Origin: JBGAWK01 sp044227665
Lineage (GTDB): Bacteria; Bacteroidota; Bacteroidia; Chitinophagales; JADIYW01
Assembly: GCA_044227665.1 (NCBI GenBank)
Contig: JBGAWK010000073.1
Location: forward strand, 1 to 9,641
Direction of reading: 5' to 3'
Length of the DNA stretch: 9,641 nt
In this document: positions 1 through 7,635 of the stretch, piece by piece
Layout: every line of letters starts with the position of its first letter
Position numbering within the stretch: the first letter of the stretch is position 1
Program-made: the position numbers and the translations under genes
Notes under the pieces: model-generated
Seen by the model: only the letters and a program-made list of their open reading frames with translations
What the model was told of the DNA's origin: nothing
Database searches by the model: none

Positions 1-48
1 AATTTTTGTTCTTTAATTATTCTTTTTAGAGTTGATTTGATCGAAAAT

Positions 49-228
49 TCATAAAGCAAAATTTAAATATATTTTTGAGAGATAATCTATGCGTGGATCT
101 TTGTAGATAATCATATCTGTTGACATCTCATCATCTTCATCGTTTTGTGTCTGACCATAAGATTCAGAAGCTATACTCCAAAATAATAGCGTAAAAAGTA
201 TGTATTGAAACCTTTTATTCATCTTCAT
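49..228 (-). CDS. Small secreted protein or truncated envelope protein, 59 aa
   Basis: This short reading frame starts 12 bases after the secA stop codon and is probably read from the same transcript. The start taken is ATG at 228 (Met-Lys-Met-Asn-Lys-Arg); a second ATG two codons later at 222 is equally possible. Residues 1 to about 25 look like a signal peptide: a basic N-terminus, then the hydrophobic run FQYILFTLLFWSIA, then SESYGQ. An acidic patch (NDEDDE) and the segment IIYKDPRIDYL follow before a TGA stop. Bacteroidota secreted proteins with a C-terminal SPOR domain often have a similar DPRID-like segment just after the signal peptide, so this may be the front of such a gene cut short; that is inference from memory of the family. 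The other two frames beyond the stop show no convincing continuation. Secretion is likely; function is unknown. Confidence 0.5.
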   Translation of the reverse strand: MKMNKRFQYILFTLLFWSIASESYGQTQNDEDDEMSTDMIIYKDPRIDYLSKIYLNFAL

Positions 229-240
229 TAATTATTATTT

Positions 241-3200
241 TTATAGGCCACTTCCATGACAGTGTTTGAATTTTTTGCCGCTACCGCAAGGGCAGGAATC
301 ATTTCTGCCTACGGTTACTTCTCTTTTGGCAGGTTGTTTTGGCTCTTGAGATGCTGCATTATTAGATGAAAGTTCCGAATTATCGGTTGCTTGTTCTCCA
401 CGCGATAATTGCATACGCTTGCGTTCTTCTACGATTTCTTTTTTGAGACGTGCCTGTCTTACCTGCTGGGGATCTTGCTGCGGGATAGTTCCTTTCATCA
501 AGAATGAACAAACTTCTCTGTTAATATCGCTCATCATTTCTTTGAAAGTCTTGAATGCTTCAAACTTATAAATCAGTAGCGGATCTTTTTGTTCGATTGT
601 TGCCAATTGTACTGATTGCTTAAGTTCATCCATAGCACGTAGGTGATCTTTCCAACTTTGGTCTATGAAGGCAAGGATAATATTTTGTTCAAATGCTTTT
701 ACTATTTCTTTGCCTACCGATGATAATGCGTTATCCAAATTCACCAATATATTTACATTTTTTGTACCGTCAGAGAAGGGTACTAATACATTCTTGACCT
801 CTGAACCTCTTGTAGCTCTTATTTCCTGTAATACTGGCAAGGCTTCATCCATGATATATTTAGATTTCCTCCTATAGGCCTCATAGACTTCGTGATATAG
901 TTTTTCAGCTAGTAACTGAGGGCTGCTTTTATCAAATTCATCTTTGGTAATTATCGGTTCTACCGAGAAAAATCTAATCGTATTGAATACAAGTTCTTCG
1001 TAATTTGCCGTCCCTTTGGATTCGTTCACCAATTCTTCACACAAATCATAGAAAGTATTGATAAGGTCAAATTCTATGCGGTCGCCATTGAGGGCATGTT
1101 GTCTTCTTTTATATACGACTTCACGTTGAGCATTCATTACGTCATCGTACTCCAGCAATCTTTTTCTTATGCCAAAGTTGTTCTCTTCCATTTTTTTCTG
1201 TGCTCTCTCTATGGACTTTGTGAGCATGGAATGTTGCAACACTTCCCCATCCTTGTGTCCCATCTTATCCATTACGGATGCCAATCTATCTGAGCCAAAA
1301 AGACGCATGAGGTCATCTTCCAAAGAGACATAAAATTGTGTAGAGCCAGGGTCTCCTTGTCTGCCAGCACGTCCGCGTAACTGCCTATCTACACGGCGGG
1401 AATCATGGCGCTCCGAGCCTACGATAGCAAGCCCTCCGGCATCCTTTACGCCTTCTCCTAGCTTGATGTCTGTACCCCTTCCCGCCATATTAGTAGCTAT
1501 GGTTACAGTGCCAGACTTGCCTGCAACGGCTACAATATCAGCTTCACGCTGGTGTTGCTTGGCATTCAATACATTGTGCGCAATCTTCCGCATATTGAGC
1601 ATTCGGCTCAGTAGTTCAGAGACTTCTACACTGGATGTTCCTACAAGTACGGGTCTTCCATTCTCTCTCAACTTATAGATTTCCTCAATGATAGCATTAT
1701 ATTTCTCTCTCTTCGTTTTATATATCAAATCCTCTCTATCATCTCTGTCTATGTCCTTGTTGGTAGGGATAACTACAGTATCTAATTTATATATTTCCCA
1801 AAATTCTCCTGCTTCTGTTTCTGCCGTACCTGTCATCCCTGCCAATTTGTGATACATACGGAAAAAGTTTTGTAAGGTAACTGTGGCAAAAGTCTGTGTG
1901 GCGGCTTCTACTTGCACATTTTCCTTGGCTTCTATAGCTTGATGCAATCCATCGGAATATCTGCGACCTTCCATAATACGACCTGTGGACTCATCCACGA
2001 TTTTGACCTTGTCATCAATGACTACATACTCTACATCTTTCTCAAAAAGACAATAAGCTTTTAGCAGCTGATTTACAGCGTGTAATCTTTCGGATTTGCG
2101 TGCATAATTGCGTAGTATTTCATCTTTTTTGCCTACTTTTTCTTGCTCTGCCATACTTGACTTCTCTACTACATCAATTTCAGAAGACAAGTCCGGCAAC
2201 ATAAAGAAGTCTTTTTCATCCCCCGAGGAAGTAATCAGATCTATACCTTTCTCGGTAAGGTCTATTTGATTGTTTTTCTCATCAATAGTAAAATATAGTT
2301 CTGCATCCACTAGCGGCATTTCTTTTTGCTGGTCTTGCAGGTAATAGTTTTCGGACTTTTGCAATATTTGCTTTATGCCTTGTTCGCTTAAATATTTGAT
2401 GAGGGCGGAATTTTTGGGTAAGCCTCTATGAGCTCTTAGTAATGCCAATCCTCCTTCGCCTTCTTTATGCCCTGTTCTGCCATCCGAAATATTTTTTTTG
2501 GCATCTTGTAAAAATTTGCTTATTGCTTTCTTTTGGGCTTCTACCAGTCTTTCTATTCTAGGCTTGAGGTCGTGGAATTCGTGTTCATCCCCTCGAGGTG
2601 TGGGGCCGGAAATTATCAAGGGTGTACGTGCATCGTCAATCAATACAGAGTCCACCTCGTCCACCATAGCATAATGTAGCTTGCGCTGTACCTGATCTTC
2701 GGTAGTGTGCGCCATATTATCTCGCAGATAGTCGAAGCCGAACTCATTATTAGTGCCATAGGTGATATCTGCAAGGTAGGCAGCTTTTCTAGCATCTGTA
2801 TGTGGATCGTACTTATCTATACAGTCGCAAGTGATGCCTAAGAAATTGAAGAGTGGCCCCATCCATTCGCTGTCGCGCTTGGCGAGGTAGTCATTTACTG
2901 TAACTATATGTACTCCTTGTCCTGCTAAGGCATTGAGATAAGCTGGAAGTGTAGCTACGAGGGTCTTACCTTCACCAGTAGCCATTTCTGAAATCTTGCC
3001 TTGATGTAGCACTATGCCACCTATAAGTTGGACATCGTAATGCACCATATCCCATACTATCTCATTGCCAGCGGCTATCCATCTGTTTTTATATGTAACT
3101 TTGTCGCCTATAATACTTATATGAGGATGTTTTATACATAAATCTCTGTCTAAATCTGTAGCCTTGGCTGTAATTTCTGTATTTTCTCTGAAGCGTTTCG

Positions 3201-3567
3201 CTGCTTGCTTTACTACCGCAAAGGCTTCCGGTAATATTTCATTTAATATTTCTTCAAAAGCTTCATCACGTCTTTTGACAAGCTCATCTATCTGCGTATA
3301 GATGCTGTCTTTTTCTTCTAAAGTCTTTTGTTCTTCGTCTGCTGAAAGATTAAGCTCTTGGATACTTTGGTTTATCTCCTGAACATATTCTTTAATTCGG
3401 ACTTGGAATTCCAAAGTTTTTGCCCGCAATTCATCGTGGGACAAGATATGGAAGGATTCATAATGTTGATTGATAAGGGGTATAAGAGGTTCTATACCTT
3501 TTATATCTCTATTCGACTTGGTGCCGCCGAAAATATTAATAAATTTTTCTTTTAAAAAACCTAACAT
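241..3567 (-). CDS. secA: Preprotein translocase subunit SecA
   Basis: SecA is the ATPase motor that pushes unfolded preproteins through the SecYEG channel; it cycles between cytosol and inner membrane. The 1,108-residue protein is complete. Motor domain 1 holds the Walker A motif MATGEGKT (195-202), GTNNEFGFDYLRDN (271-284) and the Walker B motif DEVD (303-306). The preprotein cross-linking region, about residues 320-470, is long and carries a charged insertion, as is usual for Bacteroidota SecA and the reason it exceeds the roughly 900 residues of E. coli SecA. Motor domain 2 holds NMAGRGTDI (693-701) and QLRGRAGRQGD (729-739). The helical scaffold and wing follow, then a Gln/Lys-rich linker and a C-terminal zinc site with C1092, C1094, C1103 and H1104, which in the family binds SecB or phospholipid. 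The ATG at 3567 gives a standard N-terminus (MLGFLKEKF). A promoter match lies just upstream, implying a leader of about 20 bases. Confidence 0.98.
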   Translation of the reverse strand: MLGFLKEKFINIFGGTKSNRDIKGIEPLIPLINQHYESFHILSHDELRAKTLEFQVRIKEYVQEINQSIQELNLSADEEQKTLEEKDSIYTQIDELVKRRDEAFEEILNEILPEAFAVVKQAAKRFRENTEITAKATDLDRDLCIKHPHISIIGDKVTYKNRWIAAGNEIVWDMVHYDVQLIGGIVLHQGKISEMATGEGKTLVATLPAYLNALAGQGVHIVTVNDYLAKRDSEWMGPLFNFLGITCDCIDKYDPHTDARKAAYLADITYGTNNEFGFDYLRDNMAHTTEDQVQRKLHYAMVDEVDSVLIDDARTPLIISGPTPRGDEHEFHDLKPRIERLVEAQKKAISKFLQDAKKNISDGRTGHKEGEGGLALLRAHRGLPKNSALIKYLSEQGIKQILQKSENYYLQDQQKEMPLVDAELYFTIDEKNNQIDLTEKGIDLITSSGDEKDFFMLPDLSSEIDVVEKSSMAEQEKVGKKDEILRNYARKSERLHAVNQLLKAYCLFEKDVEYVVIDDKVKIVDESTGRIMEGRRYSDGLHQAIEAKENVQVEAATQTFATVTLQNFFRMYHKLAGMTGTAETEAGEFWEIYKLDTVVIPTNKDIDRDDREDLIYKTKREKYNAIIEEIYKLRENGRPVLVGTSSVEVSELLSRMLNMRKIAHNVLNAKQHQREADIVAVAGKSGTVTIATNMAGRGTDIKLGEGVKDAGGLAIVGSERHDSRRVDRQLRGRAGRQGDPGSTQFYVSLEDDLMRLFGSDRLASVMDKMGHKDGEVLQHSMLTKSIERAQKKMEENNFGIRKRLLEYDDVMNAQREVVYKRRQHALNGDRIEFDLINTFYDLCEELVNESKGTANYEELVFNTIRFFSVEPIITKDEFDKSSPQLLAEKLYHEVYEAYRRKSKYIMDEALPVLQEIRATRGSEVKNVLVPFSDGTKNVNILVNLDNALSSVGKEIVKAFEQNIILAFIDQSWKDHLRAMDELKQSVQLATIEQKDPLLIYKFEAFKTFKEMMSDINREVCSFLMKGTIPQQDPQQVRQARLKKEIVEERKRMQLSRGEQATDNSELSSNNAASQEPKQPAKREVTVGRNDSCPCGSGKKFKHCHGSGL

Positions 3568-3590
3568 ATACTAAACTGTCTAAAGGAATG

Positions 3591-3623
3591 CAAAATTACA
3601 TATTGAAAATAGGAATGGGCAAA
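3591..3623 (-). promoter_or_regulatory. Probable secA promoter (Bacteroidota type)
   Basis: Read on the minus strand, TTTG (3623-3620) is followed after 21 bases by TAATTTTG (3598-3591). This fits the known Bacteroidota sigma pattern, a -33 TTTG and a -7 TAnnTTTG. Transcription would begin near 3585, about 20 bases before the secA ATG, and the short leader has no Shine-Dalgarno sequence. The match is by eye. Confidence 0.6.
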
Positions 3624-3688
3624 AAAAGTTCCAAACAAGTACCTTTTATAATAATTATATGTTAAAATCTAAATAAGTATCTCTATTC

Positions 3689-3722
3689 TTTGTAGTTACA
3701 TGGTAAAAATCAAATAATTTTG
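3689..3722 (+). promoter_or_regulatory. Probable mvaD promoter abutting the start codon
   Basis: TTTG (3689-3692) is followed after 22 bases by TAATTTTG (3715-3722), a full match to the Bacteroidota -33/-7 pattern. The -7 box ends only four bases (CAAT) before the ATG at 3727, so transcription would start at or next to the A of the start codon. No ribosome binding site can fit, which suggests a leaderless message. Confidence 0.55.
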
Positions 3723-3726
3723 CAAT

Positions 3727-4785
3727 ATGAGTTTGTCGGAAAATCGTGAAGGCAGAGTAGTGTGGCAGTGTCCTTCCAATATCGCCCTAGTGAAATATTG
3801 GGGTAAACATGGACGACAATTGCCTAATAATGCGTCCATTAGCTTTACCTTAAAGGAAGCGCAAACCATCACAGGTATCAGCTACAAAATTAAAGATGCA
3901 CCTTCCGATGCTATAGAATTTACGTTTAGATTTGAAGATGAAGAAAGTCCAAAATTTGCTGAAAAAATCGCTAAATTTCTGAATGACATTTTGTCGTATT
4001 TTCCTTTTTTACCTCGCTATTCCCTAGCTATTGACAGTAGAAACACCTTTCCGCATAGTGCAGGCATAGCTTCTTCTGCGTCGGCTATGGGTGCATTGGC
4101 GTTGTGCTTGTGTAGCATGGAAGCAGCGTGTACAGCCCTTACGCTGAATTCTTCGGAATTCCTAGAAAAGGCATCTTTTATTGCCCGTTTGGGCTCTGGG
4201 TCTGCATGTAGGTCACTTTACCCTCATCTAGCAGTATGGGGAGCGCATCCATTTATACCTTTTAGCTCCGATGACTATGCTGTTCCTTTTGACAATGCAC
4301 ACCCTATATTTTATACTTTCAAAGATACCATACTCATTGTCTCAGGTAAAGAGAAATCTGTATCCAGTAGAGCGGGACATGCACTCATGGATGACAATAA
4401 ATATGCTGCTATCCGTTATAGTCAGGCAAATGACAACATAGAAAAGATAGTGAAGTGTATGATGCATGGCAAGGTTCAGGAATTTGGCATCATAGTGGAA
4501 GAAGAGGCCCTTACGCTACATGCGCTGATGATGACTTCTACGCCTTCATTCATACTTATGCACCCCAATACACTAGCTATTATTCAAGAGGTGAGAAACT
4601 TTAGAGCGGAGACGGGACTGCCGGTTTTTTTTACATTAGATGCGGGGCCTAATGTACACTTACTATATCCTGCACATATAAGTGACCAAGTTTTAGAATT
4701 TATTGATAAAAAATTATTATACCTTTGTGAGAATACATACCTACTGCATGACTGTGTAGGTATAGGACCAAAACAAATAGAATGA
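3727..4785 (+). CDS. mvaD: Diphosphomevalonate decarboxylase
   Basis: This enzyme catalyses the last step of the mevalonate pathway: ATP-dependent decarboxylation of mevalonate 5-diphosphate to isopentenyl diphosphate, in the cytosol. The 352-residue protein has the family's landmarks: IALVKYWGK (19-27) with the substrate-binding lysines; a GHMP-kinase phosphate loop at HSAGIASSASA (110-120); RLGSGSACRS (154-163), diagnostic for the family; and FTLDAGPN near the C-terminus, whose aspartate (about D305) corresponds to the catalytic base of characterised decarboxylases. The length is within the family range of about 300-400. It diverges from secA, and its TGA overlaps the next ATG as ATGA, so the two pathway genes are translationally coupled. 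The promoter ends four bases before the start codon, suggesting a leaderless transcript. All expected active-site residues are present. Confidence 0.95.
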   Translation: MSLSENREGRVVWQCPSNIALVKYWGKHGRQLPNNASISFTLKEAQTITGISYKIKDAPSDAIEFTFRFEDEESPKFAEKIAKFLNDILSYFPFLPRYSLAIDSRNTFPHSAGIASSASAMGALALCLCSMEAACTALTLNSSEFLEKASFIARLGSGSACRSLYPHLAVWGAHPFIPFSSDDYAVPFDNAHPIFYTFKDTILIVSGKEKSVSSRAGHALMDDNKYAAIRYSQANDNIEKIVKCMMHGKVQEFGIIVEEEALTLHALMMTSTPSFILMHPNTLAIIQEVRNFRAETGLPVFFTLDAGPNVHLLYPAHISDQVLEFIDKKLLYLCENTYLLHDCVGIGPKQIE

Positions 4786-5735
4786 CATCGGAAAATACAC
4801 CAAAGTTCTATTCCAAAATTCTCCTCTTTGGCGAATATAGCGTCATTCATAATTCTATGGCACTCACAGTGCCTTTTGATGATTACAACGGCAAGTTGAG
4901 TTTTGAGTCTGTAGAGGGTGATGATGGCGAATCTATTCATAAAAGCAATGAACATCTCAAAAAATTCGCTTCATATATAGCCAAGTTATTGAATGAGAAG
5001 CATATCATTATAGATTTTGACATTGCAGCTTTCGAGCGGGATATAGAGGCAGGCATGTATTTCCATTCTACCATTCCACAGGGATTTGGGATAGGAAGTT
5101 CTGGCGCATTGGTAGCGGCGGTATATGATAAATATGCACGTGATAAAGTGAATTTGGAACAAATACCTTCTAAGGAACAAATTTCGGAGCTAAAGCATCT
5201 GTTTGCCATCCTAGAATCGCATTTCCACGGCACCAGCTCTGGTGTAGACCCCCTAATATGCTATATGAATCTGCCTCTGCTCATCAAAGGTAAAGATAAT
5301 ATAGAACCTGTGAAGGTCGCTTTGCATAATCATGGCAAGGGTGCCATTTTCCTTATAGATACGGGTATCGCTCGTAAGAGCGAGCCTTTGGTACAGTACT
5401 ATATGGGCAAACTCGAAGAACATACTTTTAGGGAATTCGTGGACAAGCAGTTGAAGCCTTTTGCCAATAACTGCATACAAGCATTTTTGGATGGGGATAA
5501 TGAGACCCTTTTTGCCTACATGAAGAAACTTTCGAAATTTCAATTGGAACATTTCAAACCTATGATTCCTAAATTGTTTAACAAATATTGGGAAAAAGGT
5601 ATAGAAACGGGAGATTATTATCTCAAATTATGTGGCGCCGGCGGCGGCGGTTATTTGCTAGGATTTACTAAGAATTTTGAAAAGACGAAGCAGCAGCTCA
5701 AAGGGCAGAAAATAGAGTTGCTTTGCAGTCTTTAA
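4782..5735 (+). CDS. mvk: GHMP kinase, probable mevalonate kinase
   Basis: The 317-residue protein is a GHMP-superfamily kinase, most likely phosphorylating mevalonate with ATP to give mevalonate 5-phosphate. Visible motifs are SKILLFGEYSVIHNSMAL (11-28) with the N-terminal lysine K12; the phosphate-binding loop PQGFGIGSSGAL (99-110); HGTSSGVDP (149-157), whose D156 matches the catalytic aspartate and E145 the magnesium-binding glutamate of mevalonate kinases; and the C-terminal loop CGAGGGG (about 284-290). It shares ATGA with the decarboxylase stop, so the two genes form one unit. A GEYSV segment replaces the GEHAVV of classical mevalonate kinases and recalls phosphomevalonate kinases (GEYAV), so the exact substrate is not settled by sequence; the SSGVD motif and the length favour mevalonate kinase. 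No obvious terminator follows. The other genes of the pathway are not in this window. Confidence 0.82.
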   Translation: MTSENTPKFYSKILLFGEYSVIHNSMALTVPFDDYNGKLSFESVEGDDGESIHKSNEHLKKFASYIAKLLNEKHIIIDFDIAAFERDIEAGMYFHSTIPQGFGIGSSGALVAAVYDKYARDKVNLEQIPSKEQISELKHLFAILESHFHGTSSGVDPLICYMNLPLLIKGKDNIEPVKVALHNHGKGAIFLIDTGIARKSEPLVQYYMGKLEEHTFREFVDKQLKPFANNCIQAFLDGDNETLFAYMKKLSKFQLEHFKPMIPKLFNKYWEKGIETGDYYLKLCGAGGGGYLLGFTKNFEKTKQQLKGQKIELLCSL

Positions 5736-5808
5736 ATTTATTTACATTATAAATATTTCTGACATAGATATTAATCTATGCAATATTCCGCTGAAACAAG
5801 AGGCCTAA

Positions 5809-6262
5809 ATGCTAGATGAGGTAGTAATCCATACTGTGCCTGTGATAGAACGGCAGCCTGACAAACTTATATTTAATGTAGAAAACAGTGCTATATCTGA
5901 GGGCATGAACACATTGGAGGTATTGCGAAGTGCTCTCCGGAGTTACCATTGGCGGTAATTTCCCATTTTTTCCGAAGCGAAAATAATTTCTAGTGCTAAC
6001 TGTAGGACGAAAATAAAGTGTGATTTTTAGCAAATGACAATTAGAACAAAGAATTGGTCTTCAATACTTTAAAAAAAACCGTTAGTCAGAATTAATTCTG
6101 TGATTATCCATAAATTTAATTCGCAGTATATCAGACCTACTATTACCTATTACCTATAATTTCAATAAAGGAAAATCATTTACAAATAGTAAAATAAAAT
6201 CTTCCAATGAAGATGAGAAAATAGAATATCATTTCAAAAGAAAAAGGTGTAGGTTTCGGTAA
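5809..6262 (+). pseudogene. Decayed TonB-dependent outer-membrane receptor (N- and C-terminal remnants)
   Basis: No intact gene lies here, but two pieces of one receptor type do. The first, 5809-5958, reads MLDEVVIHTVPVIERQPDK, then IFNVENSAISEGMNTLEVLR. This matches the segment between the carboxypeptidase-like domain and the plug in Bacteroidota receptors (typical form LDEVVV..P.IE...D..V.NVENS....G.TALEVL). One base beyond frame near 5930 the text continues as SGVTIGGN, the next family motif (normally APGVTI). The second piece, about 6048-6262, reads FNTLKKTVSQN, then after a frame change VIIHKFNSQYIRPTITY, then NFNKGKSFTNSKIKSSNEDE and a basic tail. This resembles the last strands and charged tail of the beta-barrel (Outer membrane protein beta-barrel family). 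Several hundred residues of barrel between them are absent. A 7-bp tandem duplication causes the last frame change. The remnant ends inside the terminator of the neighbouring barrel gene. Which receptor subfamily it was cannot be told. Confidence 0.72.
6141..6154 (+). repeat. 7-bp tandem duplication (TATTACC x2)
   Basis: TATTACC occurs twice in a row at 6141-6147 and 6148-6154. Removing one copy joins the upstream reading YIRPTITY directly to NFNKGKSF downstream, giving one open frame with a typical beta-barrel strand. The duplication is therefore a visible frameshift in the decayed receptor gene. Confidence 0.75.
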
Positions 6263-6285
6263 TATTTTTACCTACGCCTACACCT
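6230..6285 (-). terminator. Intrinsic terminator of the beta-barrel gene
   Basis: On the minus strand, 24 bases past the stop at 6309, AGGTGTAGG (6285-6277) pairs with CCTACACCT (6253-6245). An inner GGTAA/TTACC stem lies across a short mismatch, and the T-rich run TTTTTCTTTTG follows. The shape is that of a rho-independent terminator. It overlaps the end of the decayed receptor on the other strand. Confidence 0.75.
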
Positions 6286-6308
6286 CGGAACTATGAAATT
6301 GAGTGTGA

Positions 6309-7049
6309 TTAGAACCTAAAACCTACGTATGCAGCAAACTGGTTGTTTCTAACGAATTTGTTGTCTCCGGGTAAGATAAGTGCATCACTACCTACATAAC
6401 CCTTGTAGTCGTCGTTGGATATATCCGTAAGTCCTTGCGTATATTTGGCACCCACGATAATACCTCTGTCAGTTGTGTATTCTATGCCTGCTAGTAGGCC
6501 TGCATCTACTCTGTTCATAACTTTGTTGTCATTGCTATCTTCGTACTTGTCATTCATTAAGTTTACAGACTTGAAGTCATCTACTTTTTCACCTTCGGCA
6601 TTGAATGATTTGATATTTGCCCATGCTCCAGTAGTGAACGACACAAAAGCTCCTGAATACATACTGAAGTTGTCTCCTATATAAAATTTTACATTTACGG
6701 GTAAGTCAATAGTTTGATAGTGTGTGTTCATCTTTAAAGTTCTATGGGTCAGCGGAAGATTCACTTCACGGCTTCCACCTTTGAGTTGGAATGACAACCC
6801 AGGCTCTATAGCCAAAACTTTATTGAAGCGATGTTCATACGTAAGATCTATGTTAGCAGCAGGAGTAATCTTGTTATCTAGATTTTCATAAGCATTGTCA
6901 GCGTTTTTGTAATGGATAGTAGAAAATCCAAGTCCTCCTTTGATACCAAAACCATTGGTATGGTAAGTGCTAGCGGATTGAGCTTTTGCTGTGAACATTG
7001 ATGTAGCGGTAGCTAGTACCATGAGTCCGAGAGTGATAATTTTTTTCAT
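6309..7049 (-). CDS. Outer-membrane beta-barrel protein (porin-like family)
   Basis: The 246-residue protein is exported: a signal peptide MKKIITLGLMVLATATSMFT ends in AKA at residues 21-23, with Gln24 as the likely mature N-terminus. The mature part alternates polar and hydrophobic residues in many short strands separated by glycine-rich or charged turns: GFGIKGGLGFSTI near the start, EPGLSFQLKGGSREV, then LPVNVKFYIGDNFSMYSGAF, GLLAGIEYTT and IIVGAKYTQGL. It finishes AAYVGFRF, a terminal phenylalanine as expected for barrels inserted by the BAM complex. This is the common Bacteroidota outer membrane protein beta-barrel family of about 200-250 residues, probably an eight-stranded barrel. The substrate or role is unknown; members are usually annotated as porin family or PorT-like. 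It is a single-gene unit with its own terminator, facing away from the DUF1232 gene. Confidence 0.88.
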   Translation of the reverse strand: MKKIITLGLMVLATATSMFTAKAQSASTYHTNGFGIKGGLGFSTIHYKNADNAYENLDNKITPAANIDLTYEHRFNKVLAIEPGLSFQLKGGSREVNLPLTHRTLKMNTHYQTIDLPVNVKFYIGDNFSMYSGAFVSFTTGAWANIKSFNAEGEKVDDFKSVNLMNDKYEDSNDNKVMNRVDAGLLAGIEYTTDRGIIVGAKYTQGLTDISNDDYKGYVGSDALILPGDNKFVRNNQFAAYVGFRF

Positions 7050-7085
7050 GTTTATTTGTTTTTTTAGTTTAAAAAATTTGTATCA

Positions 7086-7093
7086 CAAAGGTA
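7086..7093 (-). promoter_or_regulatory. Possible -7 box for the beta-barrel gene
   Basis: TACCTTTG on the minus strand matches TAnnTTTG and would give a leader of about 30 bases, A-rich before the ATG and with no Shine-Dalgarno sequence. The nearest TTG upstream (7123-7121) is 27 bases away, too far for a standard -33 element, so only half of the promoter is supported. Confidence 0.35.
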
Positions 7094-7226
7094 TGGTGAT
7101 GGCTATTCCATATTCTTATACAACTATATTTGTATTTTACATGATTTTACTAAAATGCCAAGAAGGTTAACTTTTACTTATATAGTTATGTTCTATAGGG
7201 ATAATTAAAGTATTAAAATTACAATT

Positions 7227-7631
7227 ATGGAAAAAAAGTCAAGATTGGATGCCTATATAGAAAAGCATTATGCCAATACTACCAAGAAAGTAGAAGTGAT
7301 CTTGGAAGACAGTTTCTTATTGGATAAAATTGTAAAGGCAGCTTACAAGAAGTTGGAGGATTTTCTAGAAAAATATATAGATATTAAGGATAAGATAGAA
7401 GGTATTGCAGGGATTATATTCGATTGGAGGATGGGAAATTATAAAGATATTTCCGTGAAGAATCTTACTATAGGAGTAATGGCGCTACTCTATTTTATAA
7501 GTCCTTATGATGCTATTCCTGACTTTTTACCTTTTATAGGTAAGCAAGACGACAGGTTCATCCTGAAAAAATTTATTTCCTATTTAGATACAGAATTAGA
7601 TAAATACAACAAGTGGAAATCATCTGAATGA
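7227..7631 (+). CDS. DUF1232 / YkvA-like protein
   Basis: The 134-residue protein carries the DUF1232 core at about residues 79-116: a hydrophobic helix VMALLYFISP, then YDAIPDFLPFIG and KQDD, matching the family pattern LYFISPxDxIPDxxPxxGxxDD. The N-terminal 75 residues are charged and helical, with many Lys, Glu and Asp, and have no signal peptide. The domain is widespread, often written YkvA in Bacillus; its biochemical function is not established, though the hydrophobic Pro-Asp-rich stretch suggests membrane association. It is transcribed alone: the barrel gene diverges from it and a strong terminator follows five bases after its stop. The spacer upstream has TATATTTG at 7125-7132, a -7-like box without a clear -33 partner. 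The start ATG at 7227 is preceded by an A/T-rich region without a Shine-Dalgarno sequence. Confidence 0.85.
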   Translation: MEKKSRLDAYIEKHYANTTKKVEVILEDSFLLDKIVKAAYKKLEDFLEKYIDIKDKIEGIAGIIFDWRMGNYKDISVKNLTIGVMALLYFISPYDAIPDFLPFIGKQDDRFILKKFISYLDTELDKYNKWKSSE

Positions 7632-7635
7632 AAAT

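Noticed and set aside
320..470. Long insertion in SecA (residues about 320-470) as a possible new domain
   Set aside because: Bacteroidota SecA proteins commonly have this extended region; it is not specific to this genome. Positions given here are residue numbers.
640..1700. Several 65-71 codon plus-strand frames inside secA
   Set aside because: They lie opposite a fully conserved gene, have no recognisable motif or start context, and are shadows of the secA codons.
4584..5552. Minus-strand frames of up to 123 codons opposite mvaD and the GHMP kinase
   Set aside because: Both genes are intact and strongly conserved on the plus strand; the reverse frames show no family resemblance.
5763..5780. 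Small inverted repeat CATAGAT-ATTA-ATCTATG after the kinase stop
   Set aside because: The stem is 7 bp and AT-rich with no T run after it, too weak to call a terminator.
5812..6033. A 73-codon minus-strand frame in the gap after the kinase gene
   Set aside because: The opposite strand carries recognisable receptor remnants in this stretch, and the minus-strand product has no signal peptide or known motif.
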